Below are positions 16,787-26,476 of a stretch of 64,000 bases of DNA, piece after piece. The DNA comes from an uncultured Desulfatitalea sp. GTDB taxonomy: Bacteria > Desulfobacterota > Desulfobacteria > Desulfobacterales > Desulfosarcinaceae. Numbering within the stretch: position 1 is the stretch's first letter; every line of letters starts with the position of its first letter. The notes under the pieces are model-generated. The model was not told the origin of the DNA. It saw nothing but the letters and a program-made list of their open reading frames with translations, and searched no databases. The stretch lies in the NCBI GenBank assembly GCA_937868765.1, contig CALMNL010000003.1:682001-746000 (forward strand). The letters are read 5' to 3'. The translations under genes and the position numbers were made by a program.

Positions 16787-19729
16787 GTGCATCACCCCAC
16801 CTGCGGACAGAGACATCAAAGCAGAGCCCGTTTGAATCCCATTGCGGAATATATCCACGCCTTGATCCACTCCACCCAATTTAAAAATCAAGTGGCAGGT
16901 CATCATTTTACACCGTTCCACTCTGCGCAATGGGCTAAGCCGCCTGTGCACCTGCCGGAACCGGTGCTTGCGCTGCTGGATCGACTAGGCATCAAAAAAT
17001 TGTACAGCCACCAGGCAGCAGCGCTGACATGTATTACCGACGGTCTGCATACGGTGGTATCGACACCCACTGCCAGTGGCAAGACCCTGATCTATAACCT
17101 GGCCCTGTTTCAGGAGCTGGTCCAAAATCCGCAGGCCCGCGCGCTGTACCTCTTTCCTCTCAAGGCACTGGCCCAGGATCAGCTGGCCGCCTTTCGGCAA
17201 TGGGCCTCCATGGCGCCCACGCTGCCGGCAGGCGCCGCTATTTACGACGGCGACACCAGTGCCTACCAACGCAAGAAAATACGCCAAAATCCACCGCACT
17301 TGCTGATCACCAATCCGGAGATGGTTCACCTGGCGTTGTTACCCTTCCACCACCAATGGCATACCTTCTTCAGCCAGCTAAGATTGGTGGTAGTGGACGA
17401 AGTCCACACATACCGAGGCATGTTCGGGTCTCACATGGCCCAAGTGCTGCGCCGGCTCAGACGCGTCTGCGACCATTACGGCGCTGCGCCAACGTTTGTG
17501 TTCACTTCGGCCACGGTGGCCAATCCCGGCCCCCTGGCCAACCGGTTGCTGGGCCTGCCGGTCGAAACCATTCAGGTAAATGGTGCCCCCCAGGCCGCGC
17601 GCCATGTCGTATTAATCGATCCCCTCCACGGGGCCTCCCAGGCGGCTATTTCCCTGCTCAAAGCAGCACTCGCCCGACGCTTGCGCACCATCGTCTATAC
17701 CCAATCCCGAAAGACAGCTGAATTGATTGCCATTTGGGCTCAGCAGCGAGCCGGCCGCTGGGCCGATCAAATCAGTGTTTACCGTGCCGGTTTGATGCCG
17801 GAGGATAGACGCGAAATCGAGCGGCGCTTGAAGAATGGGGAACTGCTGGCAGTCGTGAGCACCAGCGCGCTGGAACTGGGCATCGATATCGGAGATCTGG
17901 ATCTGTGTCTCCTTGTGGGATATCCGGGTTCCATGATTTCAACGCGGCAGCGCAGTGGACGGGTAGGGCGCAGAGGCCAGGAAGCGGCCATGGTCCTGAT
18001 TGCGGGCGAAGATGCGCTCGACAAATATTTCATTGCCAACCCCCATGCATTTTTTGAGGCCGCGCCGGAAACCGCTGTGGTCAATCCTTTCAATGCAGTG
18101 GCACTGGACGCACATTTGGTATGTGCGGCGGCCGACCTTCCCCTTGACCTGCATGAAACGTGGCTGGCATCCACCGAGGTCCGCAGCGCCCTGGACCGCT
18201 TGGAACTATCAGGGGAATTGCGGGGTAACGCCGAAGGCACGCGCTGGTACACGACTCGACGCCGACCCCATGGGAACATTCATCTACGTTGCAGTGGAAC
18301 AAGCTATCGCATTCTGGATGGGGAGACGCATACCACCATAGGGGAAATCGATGCCCATCGGATTTTTCGCGAAACCCACCCCGGTGCCGTTTATCTGCAA
18401 CAGGGAGAGACCTATCTGGTGGAAGCCATCGATGACACCGGCCATACTGTTCGTGTGCGGGCCGCGCGGTTGGATTACTACACCCGGGTACGCGGCGAAA
18501 CAGATGTCTCTATCATCAGCACTACCGCACGCAAAAACTGCGGCCAAATAATTTTCCATCTGGGTGTTTTGAAGGTGACCGATCACATAACAGCCTTCGA
18601 CCAGGTTCGCAGCGCCGATGGGCGTCCCATGGCGCGGATCCCTCTGGATCTGCCCCCGGTCACTTTCGAAACCCAGGGCATCTGGTGGGAAATAGGTCAA
18701 AATTTATGCCGACGTTTAATGGCCAGCGGATTCGACCTGATGGGAACCCTGCATGCCACCGAGCATGCGGCCATCGGCATTTTGCCCTTGCTGGTGATGG
18801 CGGACCGGAATGACATCGGCGGGTTGTCCACCAATTTACATCCCCAGACCGGTCAGGCCACTATCTTTATTTACGACGGGGTTCCGGGTGGCTCCGGGTT
18901 GGGGGAAGTGCTTTTCGCCCGGGCCGACCAACTCTTTCGACAAACCCAGATGGCAATAGAACGCTGCCCCTGCGCCACGGGATGTCCCGCCTGTGTTCAT
19001 TCACCCAAATGCGGGTCCGGCAATCAACCCATGGACAAATACGGCGCGGCACACTTGCTGGATCTGCTCCAGCAGCATTCGCTTCTGTCCGAGCCGGCTG
19101 ATTCATCGGTCACGGAAGTACCTGCCACGCAACCTCTTCAGCGTATCGCTCTGCTGCGGCGTACGCCACGCTTTGGGGTTTTCGACCTTGAAACCCAGCT
19201 ATCGGCCCAAGAGGTGGGAGGGTGGCACAAGGCCCATTTGATGAGGGTCAGCTGTGGTGTGGTTTACGACGGTGGGGAAGCCCGTTTCAGCACCTATCGC
19301 GAAAACGATGTACCGGCCTTGATCGAACATTTGCAGCGCCTGGATCTGGTGGTGGGATTCAACAGCAAGCGCTTCGATTACCTGGTGCTCTCGGGCTACA
19401 GTCAATTCGACTTCCGGCAGCTGCCCAGTTGTGATCTGCTGGAAATGGTCTCGCGGCAACTGGGCTTCCGGCTCTCATTGGATCAGCTGGCCGAAGCGAC
19501 CCTGGGCGTGAAAAAGAGTGGAAGTGGCCTCGATGCCCTGCGCTGGTGGCAGCAAGGGGCGTTAGACGTCCTGATCGACTACTGCCGCATGGATGTGCAA
19601 ATTACCCGTGATCTGTTTCTCTTCGCCTGCGACCATGGCCATCTGCTCTATCGGGAACGAGGCATTGCCGAACCGCTGCGCATTTCTTTGACAGTGCCCC
19701 TAAATCAGCAGGCCGGCTTTAGCCGCTGA
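16787..19729 (+). CDS. MrfA-like DEAD/DEAH helicase fused to a MrfB-like DEDDy exonuclease domain
   Basis: A 980-residue protein. The helicase part has T-A-S-G-K-T near residue 93, D-E-V-H near 203 and Q-R-S-G-R-V-G-R-R near 390. A DUF1998-type region with a four-Cys cluster follows (C-P-C-A-T-G-C-P-A-C near 725-745), as in MrfA (YprA). The last 190 residues form an RNase H-like exonuclease with Asp800-x-Glu802 in F-D-L-E-T, Asp864 in N-S-K-R-F-D, and Tyr932-x3-Asp936, a complete DEDDy set. In Bacillus subtilis the helicase MrfA and exonuclease MrfB are separate neighbours acting on mitomycin C damage; here they are one chain. The GTG start is uncertain; a TTG at 16832 is possible. Confidence 0.85.
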   Translation: MHHPTCGQRHQSRARLNPIAEYIHALIHSTQFKNQVAGHHFTPFHSAQWAKPPVHLPEPVLALLDRLGIKKLYSHQAAALTCITDGLHTVVSTPTASGKTLIYNLALFQELVQNPQARALYLFPLKALAQDQLAAFRQWASMAPTLPAGAAIYDGDTSAYQRKKIRQNPPHLLITNPEMVHLALLPFHHQWHTFFSQLRLVVVDEVHTYRGMFGSHMAQVLRRLRRVCDHYGAAPTFVFTSATVANPGPLANRLLGLPVETIQVNGAPQAARHVVLIDPLHGASQAAISLLKAALARRLRTIVYTQSRKTAELIAIWAQQRAGRWADQISVYRAGLMPEDRREIERRLKNGELLAVVSTSALELGIDIGDLDLCLLVGYPGSMISTRQRSGRVGRRGQEAAMVLIAGEDALDKYFIANPHAFFEAAPETAVVNPFNAVALDAHLVCAAADLPLDLHETWLASTEVRSALDRLELSGELRGNAEGTRWYTTRRRPHGNIHLRCSGTSYRILDGETHTTIGEIDAHRIFRETHPGAVYLQQGETYLVEAIDDTGHTVRVRAARLDYYTRVRGETDVSIISTTARKNCGQIIFHLGVLKVTDHITAFDQVRSADGRPMARIPLDLPPVTFETQGIWWEIGQNLCRRLMASGFDLMGTLHATEHAAIGILPLLVMADRNDIGGLSTNLHPQTGQATIFIYDGVPGGSGLGEVLFARADQLFRQTQMAIERCPCATGCPACVHSPKCGSGNQPMDKYGAAHLLDLLQQHSLLSEPADSSVTEVPATQPLQRIALLRRTPRFGVFDLETQLSAQEVGGWHKAHLMRVSCGVVYDGGEARFSTYRENDVPALIEHLQRLDLVVGFNSKRFDYLVLSGYSQFDFRQLPSCDLLEMVSRQLGFRLSLDQLAEATLGVKKSGSGLDALRWWQQGALDVLIDYCRMDVQITRDLFLFACDHGHLLYRERGIAEPLRISLTVPLNQQAGFSR

Positions 19730-21510
19730 TCATACATCTTGCCGACGCCATACTCTTTGCGGCGCATGAAACGTTCCTTGGCAGGTCCGATGACCTGCAT
19801 CTCAGGGTGTTTGTCCAATACGTCGATGGCAATCGCCATCTCTTTTGTGCATCCGGTGCTGTAGGTGGCGTCTTTGCCGACCCATTCGGGCGGAATCTTC
19901 TGGTCCATGATCTGGAAGGCCGTGACGATATCTTCGTAGGTCTGGAAACGCCAGATATCGATCTGTCCGCTGCGCTGGACGATTTCCCACATGTACATCA
20001 GATCGTCGGCATCCATACCCGGCTCGTAGTACTCCGAGGGATTGATGATGAAAGTCATGGCCGATTGTTTCTTGAGGTGTTCCACGAAGACCGACATGAT
20101 CTGCTTGGCCATTTTAATCTTGCCCGGAATAGAGCCGATGATGCCACTATAAAAGATCACGGTCATGCCTTTTTCCTTAGCCGCCTTCATCTGGTCGATG
20201 ATCGCCTTGGCCTTGCGCTCCAGGTCGTGGTGCGAGAATTTGATCACCTTGGGGTGCCTGGGTTTGAACAATACCGACACACTGCCGTCATCTCCGGGGG
20301 CGACGCTGAAGAGGTCCTGGGTGAACTGAAAGCGGGTTTCGAAAAGCCTTCGCCGCTGATCCATGCCGCGGGAGATGACCGCGTCCACTTCCTTGAAAAT
20401 TCGTGCGAAGGTGGTCGATACCAGAGTCAGATTTATTTTTTCACTGGTGCCGTCAGGAAGTAGCAAGATGGGAATATCGCTGCGCAAGGTACGCACGAGG
20501 TCGTTTTTGCTCAGTTTCGGATTTTCGATGATTACGGCTTGTCCCGCCGCTTTCTGAAGCATTTCGTCGTCTCGAATATCCAGAATATCAGCTTTGGTGT
20601 AAAGGGGACCGCTTTTGAGGGAAATGATCACCTTGTGGCCATGGGAGATCAGCAGACGAATAACGGCCAGATCGACCATGATTTCTCCGGCCTCATCGGC
20701 TATCCAAAGGATTTTCCGTTTCTGGGCAGGGCGCTGCCGGCCGAACCCCAGAAAGTCGACCAGAGGCCTGTAGCCGTCGCCCGTAATGCTTTTTCGGAAT
20801 ACGGAGAGAAGCGTTTCCGGTAAAATCCCGGAGGTGTTCTCTCTTTCCCACAATTCCGGTGAGTTGGCGAGGCAAAGCAAACGCTGGAACTCCAGGGCCG
20901 CAATCTGTGTCTTGATATCTTCCAGGGTCGTGGGAGGATTCTTCAAGGCCTCCTCGTCCATATGGTTCAATGCCTGCTGAAAGGCCGACGAATCGAGTAT
21001 GTTCTGTGCGCGACGATTGCGATCGGCCTTTTCCACCATGAAAGGGTCTTCGATATGCGTCCGGTTCAGATAGATGCTCATCAGGCGTTTCTCAAGGCGT
21101 GACGGCAACATGATCTCATCCCGGGTTTCGTGCTGGTACTTGTTGATCACGAGGGATTCCAGGTATGCGCGTTCCCGGGGCTCTTCGATCTGGCGTTCGA
21201 TCAGGGCCAGCACCCGTTGCAGCACCTTGTTGTAGGAGATCTGGATATGGGCCGAATTGTTACGGAAGATGATGGCTTCGAACATTTTATCCGAACAAGG
21301 ATAGTAGCGTTCATTGGGCTCGGTATAGACCATGAACCGTACTTGCTCGTCGGTGGCGGCTTTTTCCGGATTGGTGAAGAAATCAAGATGGTTCTCGATA
21401 AAAAACGAAGTGAACCAGGCATCCATTTGGGGGCTCTGGCCGGGTTCGTATACAGATTGCGAGGAGGGAACAGCTTCCTCATCTGTTTTGCGTTTGCGCG
21501 GCTGGGGCAT
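19705..21510 (-). CDS. Large protein with DUF89/ARMT1-like domain
   Basis: A 601-residue protein without membrane segments. The N-terminal 250 residues are mostly charged helices and are not recognised. The central part has I-A-D-E-A-G-E-I-M-V-D (about 271-280), then K-V-I-I-S-L-K-S-G-P-L (293-303), resembling the metal-site and substrate loops of DUF89 (ARMT1-like) damage-control phosphatases, whose typical motif is D-N-A-G-E-x-x-x-D. Here the Asn is replaced by Glu. The start has AAGGAG six bases upstream. Its 3' end overlaps the convergent helicase gene by 25 bases. Function unknown; a metal-dependent phosphatase role is inferred only from the motif. Confidence 0.6.
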   Translation of the reverse strand: MPQPRKRKTDEEAVPSSQSVYEPGQSPQMDAWFTSFFIENHLDFFTNPEKAATDEQVRFMVYTEPNERYYPCSDKMFEAIIFRNNSAHIQISYNKVLQRVLALIERQIEEPRERAYLESLVINKYQHETRDEIMLPSRLEKRLMSIYLNRTHIEDPFMVEKADRNRRAQNILDSSAFQQALNHMDEEALKNPPTTLEDIKTQIAALEFQRLLCLANSPELWERENTSGILPETLLSVFRKSITGDGYRPLVDFLGFGRQRPAQKRKILWIADEAGEIMVDLAVIRLLISHGHKVIISLKSGPLYTKADILDIRDDEMLQKAAGQAVIIENPKLSKNDLVRTLRSDIPILLLPDGTSEKINLTLVSTTFARIFKEVDAVISRGMDQRRRLFETRFQFTQDLFSVAPGDDGSVSVLFKPRHPKVIKFSHHDLERKAKAIIDQMKAAKEKGMTVIFYSGIIGSIPGKIKMAKQIMSVFVEHLKKQSAMTFIINPSEYYEPGMDADDLMYMWEIVQRSGQIDIWRFQTYEDIVTAFQIMDQKIPPEWVGKDATYSTGCTKEMAIAIDVLDKHPEMQVIGPAKERFMRRKEYGVGKMYDQRLKPAC

Positions 21511-21606
21511 GCCGGACTCCTTCCTGTCTTCGTATTCGTCTCTTTTTTATTACAATATCAGTTGGTGTACCCCCACCGCAACCCAATCTTGGAGGTCATA
21601 TGATGT

Positions 21607-22296
21607 TTATGGAACGTATCGCGTGGGATCTTCGATGCCGGCCTCCAGAAAACCTTTACGGCGCAGGATGCAACTATCGCATCGGCCGCATGCCAGGCCT
21701 TCGCCGGGGGGGTCGTAGCAGCTGTGGGTCAGGCCATAATCGATGCCCAAAGCGGCCCCCGTCTGGATGATCTGAGCCTTGGTCATATGAATCAGAGGGG
21801 TATCGATCTGAATCCGACGACCTTCCTGGACCGCCGCCTTTGTGGCCAAATTGGCCATGGTTTGGAAGGCGGCGATAAATTCCGGCCGACAATCAGGATA
21901 ACCACTGTAATCTACGGCGTTGACGCCAATAACGATATGTGAGGCATTCACTACTTCGGCCCAAGCCAGGCCATAGGATAGAAAGATGGTGTTGCGCCCC
22001 GGCACATACGTGATAGGGATGTCACTGGACATCTCCGCCATTCCTCGTCCTTTGGGAACCTTCATATCGGCGGTCAATGCCGAACCGCCGATGGCGGTCA
22101 TATCCACACAAACCACCAGGTGAGTTTCAACTTTAAGATAATCGGCGACGCGTCGCGCCGCCGCCAACTCGCAGCGGTGGCGCTGGCCGTAGTCAAAACT
22201 CAAACTATAGATCTTGAATCCTTGATCCCTGGTCATGGCCATGGCCGTAGTGGAATCGATGCCGCCGCTGGACAAGACCACTGCATTTTTTCTCAT
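21607..22296 (-). CDS. queC: QueC, 7-cyano-7-deazaguanine (preQ0) synthase
   Basis: A 229-residue ATP-dependent enzyme that turns 7-carboxy-7-deazaguanine into preQ0 for queuosine tRNA modification. The N-terminal PP-loop [12 protein letters not shown] is followed by F-D-Y-G-Q-R-H near residue 35, and the C-terminal zinc site uses H-S-C-Y near 188 and C-G-R-C-D-S-C-x-L-R near 200. Start at 22296 is preferred because AGGGAA lies six bases upstream. It follows queE on the same strand with a 44-base gap, and both steps belong to one pathway. Confidence 0.95.
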   Translation of the reverse strand: MRKNAVVLSSGGIDSTTAMAMTRDQGFKIYSLSFDYGQRHRCELAAARRVADYLKVETHLVVCVDMTAIGGSALTADMKVPKGRGMAEMSSDIPITYVPGRNTIFLSYGLAWAEVVNASHIVIGVNAVDYSGYPDCRPEFIAAFQTMANLATKAAVQEGRRIQIDTPLIHMTKAQIIQTGAALGIDYGLTHSCYDPPGEGLACGRCDSCILRRKGFLEAGIEDPTRYVP

Positions 22297-22340
22297 TTTC
22301 ATTTCCCTGAGCCTGCCCGATCCATGGGAATTCAATAAGG

Positions 22341-22985
22341 CTATACCCCCCGTTGCCTGGAAGGCCACAATATCTTATGCAACTGCACCTGCAACCGGGC
22401 CTCCACACGGGCATCGAGCATCCATCTGGCCAACTGCTGTGGTTCCATCTCGCCATGGGCTGCAGAAAACAGTAAGTGTGTGGCGGGAATTTTGGAGCCG
22501 AACCGCATGATGGCGCTGCGGGCGAATTCGAAATCGTCGTGATCGGCGATGACAAACTTGACTTCGTCCTCCGGTGTCAACAGCTCTATATTGGCCCATC
22601 GGTTATGAGTCTGCATTCCGCTGGAAGGGCATTTCAGGTCCATAATTTTTATGCAACGCTTGTCGATGAGCCCCACATCCTGGCTGCCGTTGGTTTCCAG
22701 GGTCACCGTGTATCCCCGGGATAACAGGCAGGACACCAGGTCCGCACATTCCGGCTGCAACAGCGGTTCTCCACCGGTCAGCGTTATACACCGGCAGGCA
22801 TATCGGTTTACTTGGTCCAGAATGGCATCAAGGGACCAAGCCGAACCTTCATCATACGCATAACGCGTATCGCAATAGCTGCAACGCAGGTTGCAACCAG
22901 TCAAACGCACAAAAACAAAGGGTATGCCCGCCCATGAGGATTCGCCTTGGATGCTGTAGAAGATCTCGTTAACGATCAGCGCCAT
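22341..22985 (-). CDS. queE: QueE, 7-carboxy-7-deazaguanine synthase (radical SAM)
   Basis: A 214-residue radical SAM enzyme catalysing ring contraction of 6-carboxy-tetrahydropterin in queuosine synthesis. The N-terminus has [10 protein letters not shown], then the cluster motif C-N-L-R-C-S-Y-C (Cx3Cx2C) near residue 31, and T-G-G-E-P-L-L-Q near 70. The ATG at 22985 follows GAAGG and gives the standard N-terminus. queD and folE are not in the window. Directly upstream is a divergent manA. Confidence 0.93.
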   Translation of the reverse strand: MALIVNEIFYSIQGESSWAGIPFVFVRLTGCNLRCSYCDTRYAYDEGSAWSLDAILDQVNRYACRCITLTGGEPLLQPECADLVSCLLSRGYTVTLETNGSQDVGLIDKRCIKIMDLKCPSSGMQTHNRWANIELLTPEDEVKFVIADHDDFEFARSAIMRFGSKIPATHLLFSAAHGEMEPQQLARWMLDARVEARLQVQLHKILWPSRQRGV

Positions 22986-23143
22986 GGTGCGGTCGCCTTC
23001 AATTGAATTTGACAATCATTCAAGAACCGTCGATTGTATATCATGCGGCAGGAATTGCGTAAACCGCTCCCGGAAAGTGGCTCAACGCCCAATTTAAACC
23101 GAAGTACAGTCGATCCGTCCCGGGAAGGAAGGACCGAGTTACG

Positions 23144-24385
23144 ATGAATCGGATTTTGAAACTTCAGAATACCATTCAACCCTATGCGTGGGGCTCCCAT
23201 ACGGCCATTGCCCAATTGCTGGGACTATCCACCCCCTCGGAAAATCCACAGGCAGAACTCTGGATGGGAGCCCATCCCAAGGCATCGTCCAAAATATGGT
23301 TTCAAGGTCGCTGGCAAGCATTGGACCACCTGCTGCGCCATGACCCCGTGCCGATCCTGGGTGAAGCGGTGGTGAAGCGTTTCGGCCCCCAACTGCCTTA
23401 TTTGTTCAAGGTACTGGCCGTCGAAAAACCGCTTTCGATCCAAGCCCACCCCAGTCATAATATGGCCAAGGATGGTTTTATAAAGGAAAATCAGAAAGGT
23501 ATCCCCCTATCGGCACCCCATCGCAATTACCGGGACGACTATCACAAACCCGAGTGTATCTGTGCCCTCACCGATTTCCATGCCCTGTGCGGATTTCGTG
23601 CGCCCGAGGAGATGAGAACGTTGCTCGATCCGCTATGGCCGGACCGTCTCAGGGACTATCTGGACGCTGTGAAGGAAGCCCCGGACGGAGTCGCACTTCG
23701 GCAATTTTTCAGCCGACTGATGACCTTGGAAAAGTCCCAGCGCATCCAGCTGTTAACCGATGTGGTTGCGGGCGCACAAGAGCTGCGCAGTCAGAATCAA
23801 GCTTTCGACTGGGTCGTGCGCTTGCATGCCGACTATCCGGAGGACATCGGGGTCTTATCACCGCTGCTGCTGAATTTTATCCGTTTGCGGCCTGGACAAG
23901 CTCTGTTTCTTCCAGCCGGAAGAATGCACGCCTATTTAAGGGGGGTAGCCATCGAACTGATGGCCAACTCGGACAATGTGCTGCGAGGCGGTTTGACTTC
24001 CAAACACGTGGATGTGGATGAGTTGCTCCGGATCTTGGATTTCAATACGTGCCCACTGGAAGTATTAACGCCGCAATCGGTTGGCAACCATGAGGAGCGC
24101 TATCCAAGCCCTGCCGATGAGTTCGAGTTGTCTATCATCCGGCTTCAAGTGGACCAACGGTACGATTCGGGTCAACGCCCACCGGCTCCGGAGATCCTTT
24201 TATGCATAGACGGAAAAGCCCAAATTATATGGCAAGGCAGCAGCAAAGGGATGGATCTGATCCGGGGAGAGTCGGTTCTGGTTCCAGCCGGTCTGCCCCG
24301 TTATCAAATCGAGGGGAAAACGATTCTCTATAAGGCCGCCGTTCACACCAAGGTTCTGCTTGCGCAGAAGCATTTAACGCCATGA
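23144..24385 (+). CDS. manA: ManA, class I mannose-6-phosphate isomerase
   Basis: A 413-residue zinc enzyme interconverting fructose-6-phosphate and mannose-6-phosphate, feeding GDP-mannose sugars. The cupin metal motif Q-A-H-P-S-H near residue 105 and Y-H-K-P-E near 128 are present, as are P-Y-A-W-G-S at the start, A-E-L-W-M-G-A-H-P and G-R-M-H-A-Y-L-x-G. Length is normal. Its stop overlaps the start of the next gene (ATGA), indicating coupling. Confidence 0.95.
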   Translation: MNRILKLQNTIQPYAWGSHTAIAQLLGLSTPSENPQAELWMGAHPKASSKIWFQGRWQALDHLLRHDPVPILGEAVVKRFGPQLPYLFKVLAVEKPLSIQAHPSHNMAKDGFIKENQKGIPLSAPHRNYRDDYHKPECICALTDFHALCGFRAPEEMRTLLDPLWPDRLRDYLDAVKEAPDGVALRQFFSRLMTLEKSQRIQLLTDVVAGAQELRSQNQAFDWVVRLHADYPEDIGVLSPLLLNFIRLRPGQALFLPAGRMHAYLRGVAIELMANSDNVLRGGLTSKHVDVDELLRILDFNTCPLEVLTPQSVGNHEERYPSPADEFELSIIRLQVDQRYDSGQRPPAPEILLCIDGKAQIIWQGSSKGMDLIRGESVLVPAGLPRYQIEGKTILYKAAVHTKVLLAQKHLTP

Positions 24386-24978
24386 TCAATTACAGCGGTA
24401 TCAACCACCTGGCCATGGTCACCCCGGACATGGGCGGCACCATCCGATTCTGGCGCGACCTGCTAGGGCTTCGTTTGGTGGCAGGTCTGGGCCGTCCGGG
24501 CTACCGCCATTACTTTTTCGAGATCTCGGCCCATGACATGATCTCTTTCTTCGAATGGCCCGATGTCCAGCCCATTCCAGCAAAAGACCATGGGGTGCCT
24601 GTCAAAGGACCTGCGGCCTTTGATCATGTCGCCATCGGTGTGCACTCGGACGATGATCTCTGGGAAATCAAAGCCAGGTTGGAGGCCGCCGGTTTTTGGG
24701 CTTCGGAAGTCATCGACCATGGGTTCATCCACTCCCTGTACAGCTTCGACCCCAACCAGATCCCCATTGAATTCAGTGCAACGGTCTCTTCCGTGGATTT
24801 GAGGGCCCACCCCCGAATGTTGGATAAACATCCACTGCCAATCGCTTTGGAAGGACCTGAACCGACAATGGGGCGCTGGCCGGCCCCTGATCACGCAATC
24901 CCAGATGATGAAAGAATCGTCTACCCTGGCGAGGGGAGTGTTTTTGCCCTGAAGGATCAAAAGGAATTCGAAGAATGA
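24382..24978 (+). CDS. VOC-superfamily (glyoxalase/dioxygenase-like) protein
   Basis: A 198-residue protein with a vicinal-oxygen-chelate fold. It starts with I-N-H-L-A-M-V-T-P-D-M and T-I-R-F-W-R-D-L-L-G-L, and has F-D-H-V-A-I-G-V near residue 75 and P-I-E-F-S at about 130; the two His and the Glu are the usual metal ligands. A roughly 60-residue Pro-rich C-terminal tail follows. VOC proteins include glyoxalases and ring-cleaving dioxygenases, and the substrate cannot be predicted. Translationally coupled to manA through an ATGA overlap. Confidence 0.8.
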   Translation: MINYSGINHLAMVTPDMGGTIRFWRDLLGLRLVAGLGRPGYRHYFFEISAHDMISFFEWPDVQPIPAKDHGVPVKGPAAFDHVAIGVHSDDDLWEIKARLEAAGFWASEVIDHGFIHSLYSFDPNQIPIEFSATVSSVDLRAHPRMLDKHPLPIALEGPEPTMGRWPAPDHAIPDDERIVYPGEGSVFALKDQKEFEE

Positions 24979-25027
24979 ACAAAAAAGTGCCGGCAAGGAT
25001 CAAGAGACGGCTGAAAATGGAAGGATA

Positions 25028-25252
25028 TCAAAAAACATAATTGGAACTGTCCTTTACATAATTTTCAAAATCCCTCTCCACCAGGAATCGCGAGATCAGC
25101 TGACTCACCCAGTCGGCGGTGTCCACCCGAAGCGAACCGTCACTGTTCCTTGGCGCCATCCTTTTGGCGTTGGCAACAATGGTTTGGAGGGCAGAGGCAG
25201 ATATCGAGACATTGATATGAATGGTAAGTTGATTTTGGGAAGGGCTGGGCAT
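25028..25252 (-). CDS. Small conserved-looking protein of unknown function
   Basis: A 74-residue protein. The start at 25252 is well supported by AAGGAGG seven bases upstream; an upstream in-frame extension to 25360 has no such site. The sequence starts with a Pro/Ser/Gln-rich segment and a beta-like stretch (L-T-I-H-I-N-V-S-I-S), then predicted helices. It could be a small DNA-binding or antitoxin-like protein, but no partner toxin is beside it and no family was recognised. Confidence 0.5.
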   Translation of the reverse strand: MPSPSQNQLTIHINVSISASALQTIVANAKRMAPRNSDGSLRVDTADWVSQLISRFLVERDFENYVKDSSNYVF

Positions 25253-25474
25253 TGATGTTCCTCCTTGAATAACTGAAACCGAAACGGTCGGCGCCTTTCT
25301 GTCCGGGACCAAAGTGTTTGATTTTTCGTTGCTAATAGCAGCCCCTGTCGGGCAAATCAACCCGGCCGTATTTCAGCCGTCCGAATGATTGCATCTGAGT
25401 CGATTCTTTGTTAGAAATTTTCTGATTATTTGCTAGCTGGCTATGGGGCTCAATCTGCGTCGAAGGGGAACCGG

Positions 25475-26425
25475 ATGGACAAAAACTTCCCAATTCTTGT
25501 GGTGGATGATGATGTCGTTTCTCGCACCGTAGTACAAAAATATCTGCTCAAGGCCGGTTTTGAAGTGTTGTGCGCGGGTAATGGCAAAGAGGCCATGTCC
25601 ATATTCAACAAACGATTCTGCCCGATCGTGCTCACCGACTGGATGATGCCTGAGATCACCGGACCGCAATTATGTCGCATGATTCGTGAAACGAAAACCG
25701 AAAGCTATGTCTTTATTATTTTGATTACGTCCAGGGATTCCAAAACCGATATCGTCTCCGGACTGGAAGCCGGTGCCGATGACTACCTGACCAAGCCGAT
25801 TCACCAGGCCGAATTGATCGCCCGAATCAAAACGGGCATCCGCATTTTAAACCTGGAACAGTCGTTGAAGAGCGCCAATGATGAGATCCGTTTGCTTTCC
25901 ATCACAGATCCGCTGACAGGATGTTACAATCGGACGTATCTCGGTGAACAGTTCCCCCAGGAACTCATCCGCTCCCAACGCTACCATCATCCCCTGGCTG
26001 TTGTGTTGGTAGATCTCGATCATTTTAAGAAAGTCAATGACACCTATGGTCATCAAGCCGGCGATCTGGTCCTGAAAAACATCGCCAAATGCATCATCGG
26101 ACAGATACGTGAAAAAGTCGATTGGGTAGTTCGATATGGAGGCGAAGAGTTCCTGATCATCCTCCCGGAAACAGATTGTGCCGGCGCCACGACAATGGCA
26201 GAAAGAGTCAGAGAGGCCGTTTCCAAGATAACCATAGAGATCGTTGATGCTCGAATTCGGGTCACCGCCAGTTTCGGTGGTGCCGCCTTCCATTTTGCGC
26301 AAAAGGATGGTCCGGAAATATCCATGGAAGATCTGGTGAAAAAAGCCGATGAACAGCTTTACATTTCTAAGCGTGAAGGACGCAACCGGGCAAACGTCAT
26401 AGAAATTATTCCATGTGGCGAATAG
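25475..26425 (+). CDS. Response regulator with diguanylate cyclase (REC-GGDEF)
   Basis: A 316-residue cytosolic protein. The receiver domain (1-125) has the acidic pocket D-D-D, phosphoacceptor Asp55 in L-T-D-W-M-M-P and the conserved K-P-I. The C-terminal domain has the diguanylate cyclase signature G-G-E-E-F at 221-225, with D-P-L-T-G-C-Y-N-R near 144 and D-x-D-H-F-K-K-V-N-D near 181, so it should make c-di-GMP when phosphorylated. The product-inhibition site R-x-x-D just before GGEEF reads E-K-V-D, so feedback inhibition at the I-site may be lost. The start at 25475 follows AAGGGG. The receiver resembles that of the histidine kinase at 6204. Confidence 0.93.
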   Translation: MDKNFPILVVDDDVVSRTVVQKYLLKAGFEVLCAGNGKEAMSIFNKRFCPIVLTDWMMPEITGPQLCRMIRETKTESYVFIILITSRDSKTDIVSGLEAGADDYLTKPIHQAELIARIKTGIRILNLEQSLKSANDEIRLLSITDPLTGCYNRTYLGEQFPQELIRSQRYHHPLAVVLVDLDHFKKVNDTYGHQAGDLVLKNIAKCIIGQIREKVDWVVRYGGEEFLIILPETDCAGATTMAERVREAVSKITIEIVDARIRVTASFGGAAFHFAQKDGPEISMEDLVKKADEQLYISKREGRNRANVIEIIPCGE

Positions 26426-26476
26426 ATGCCGACCCCGTCGGCACTCGTCCTGTTTGCTGAATAAAGCCTATTCAAA

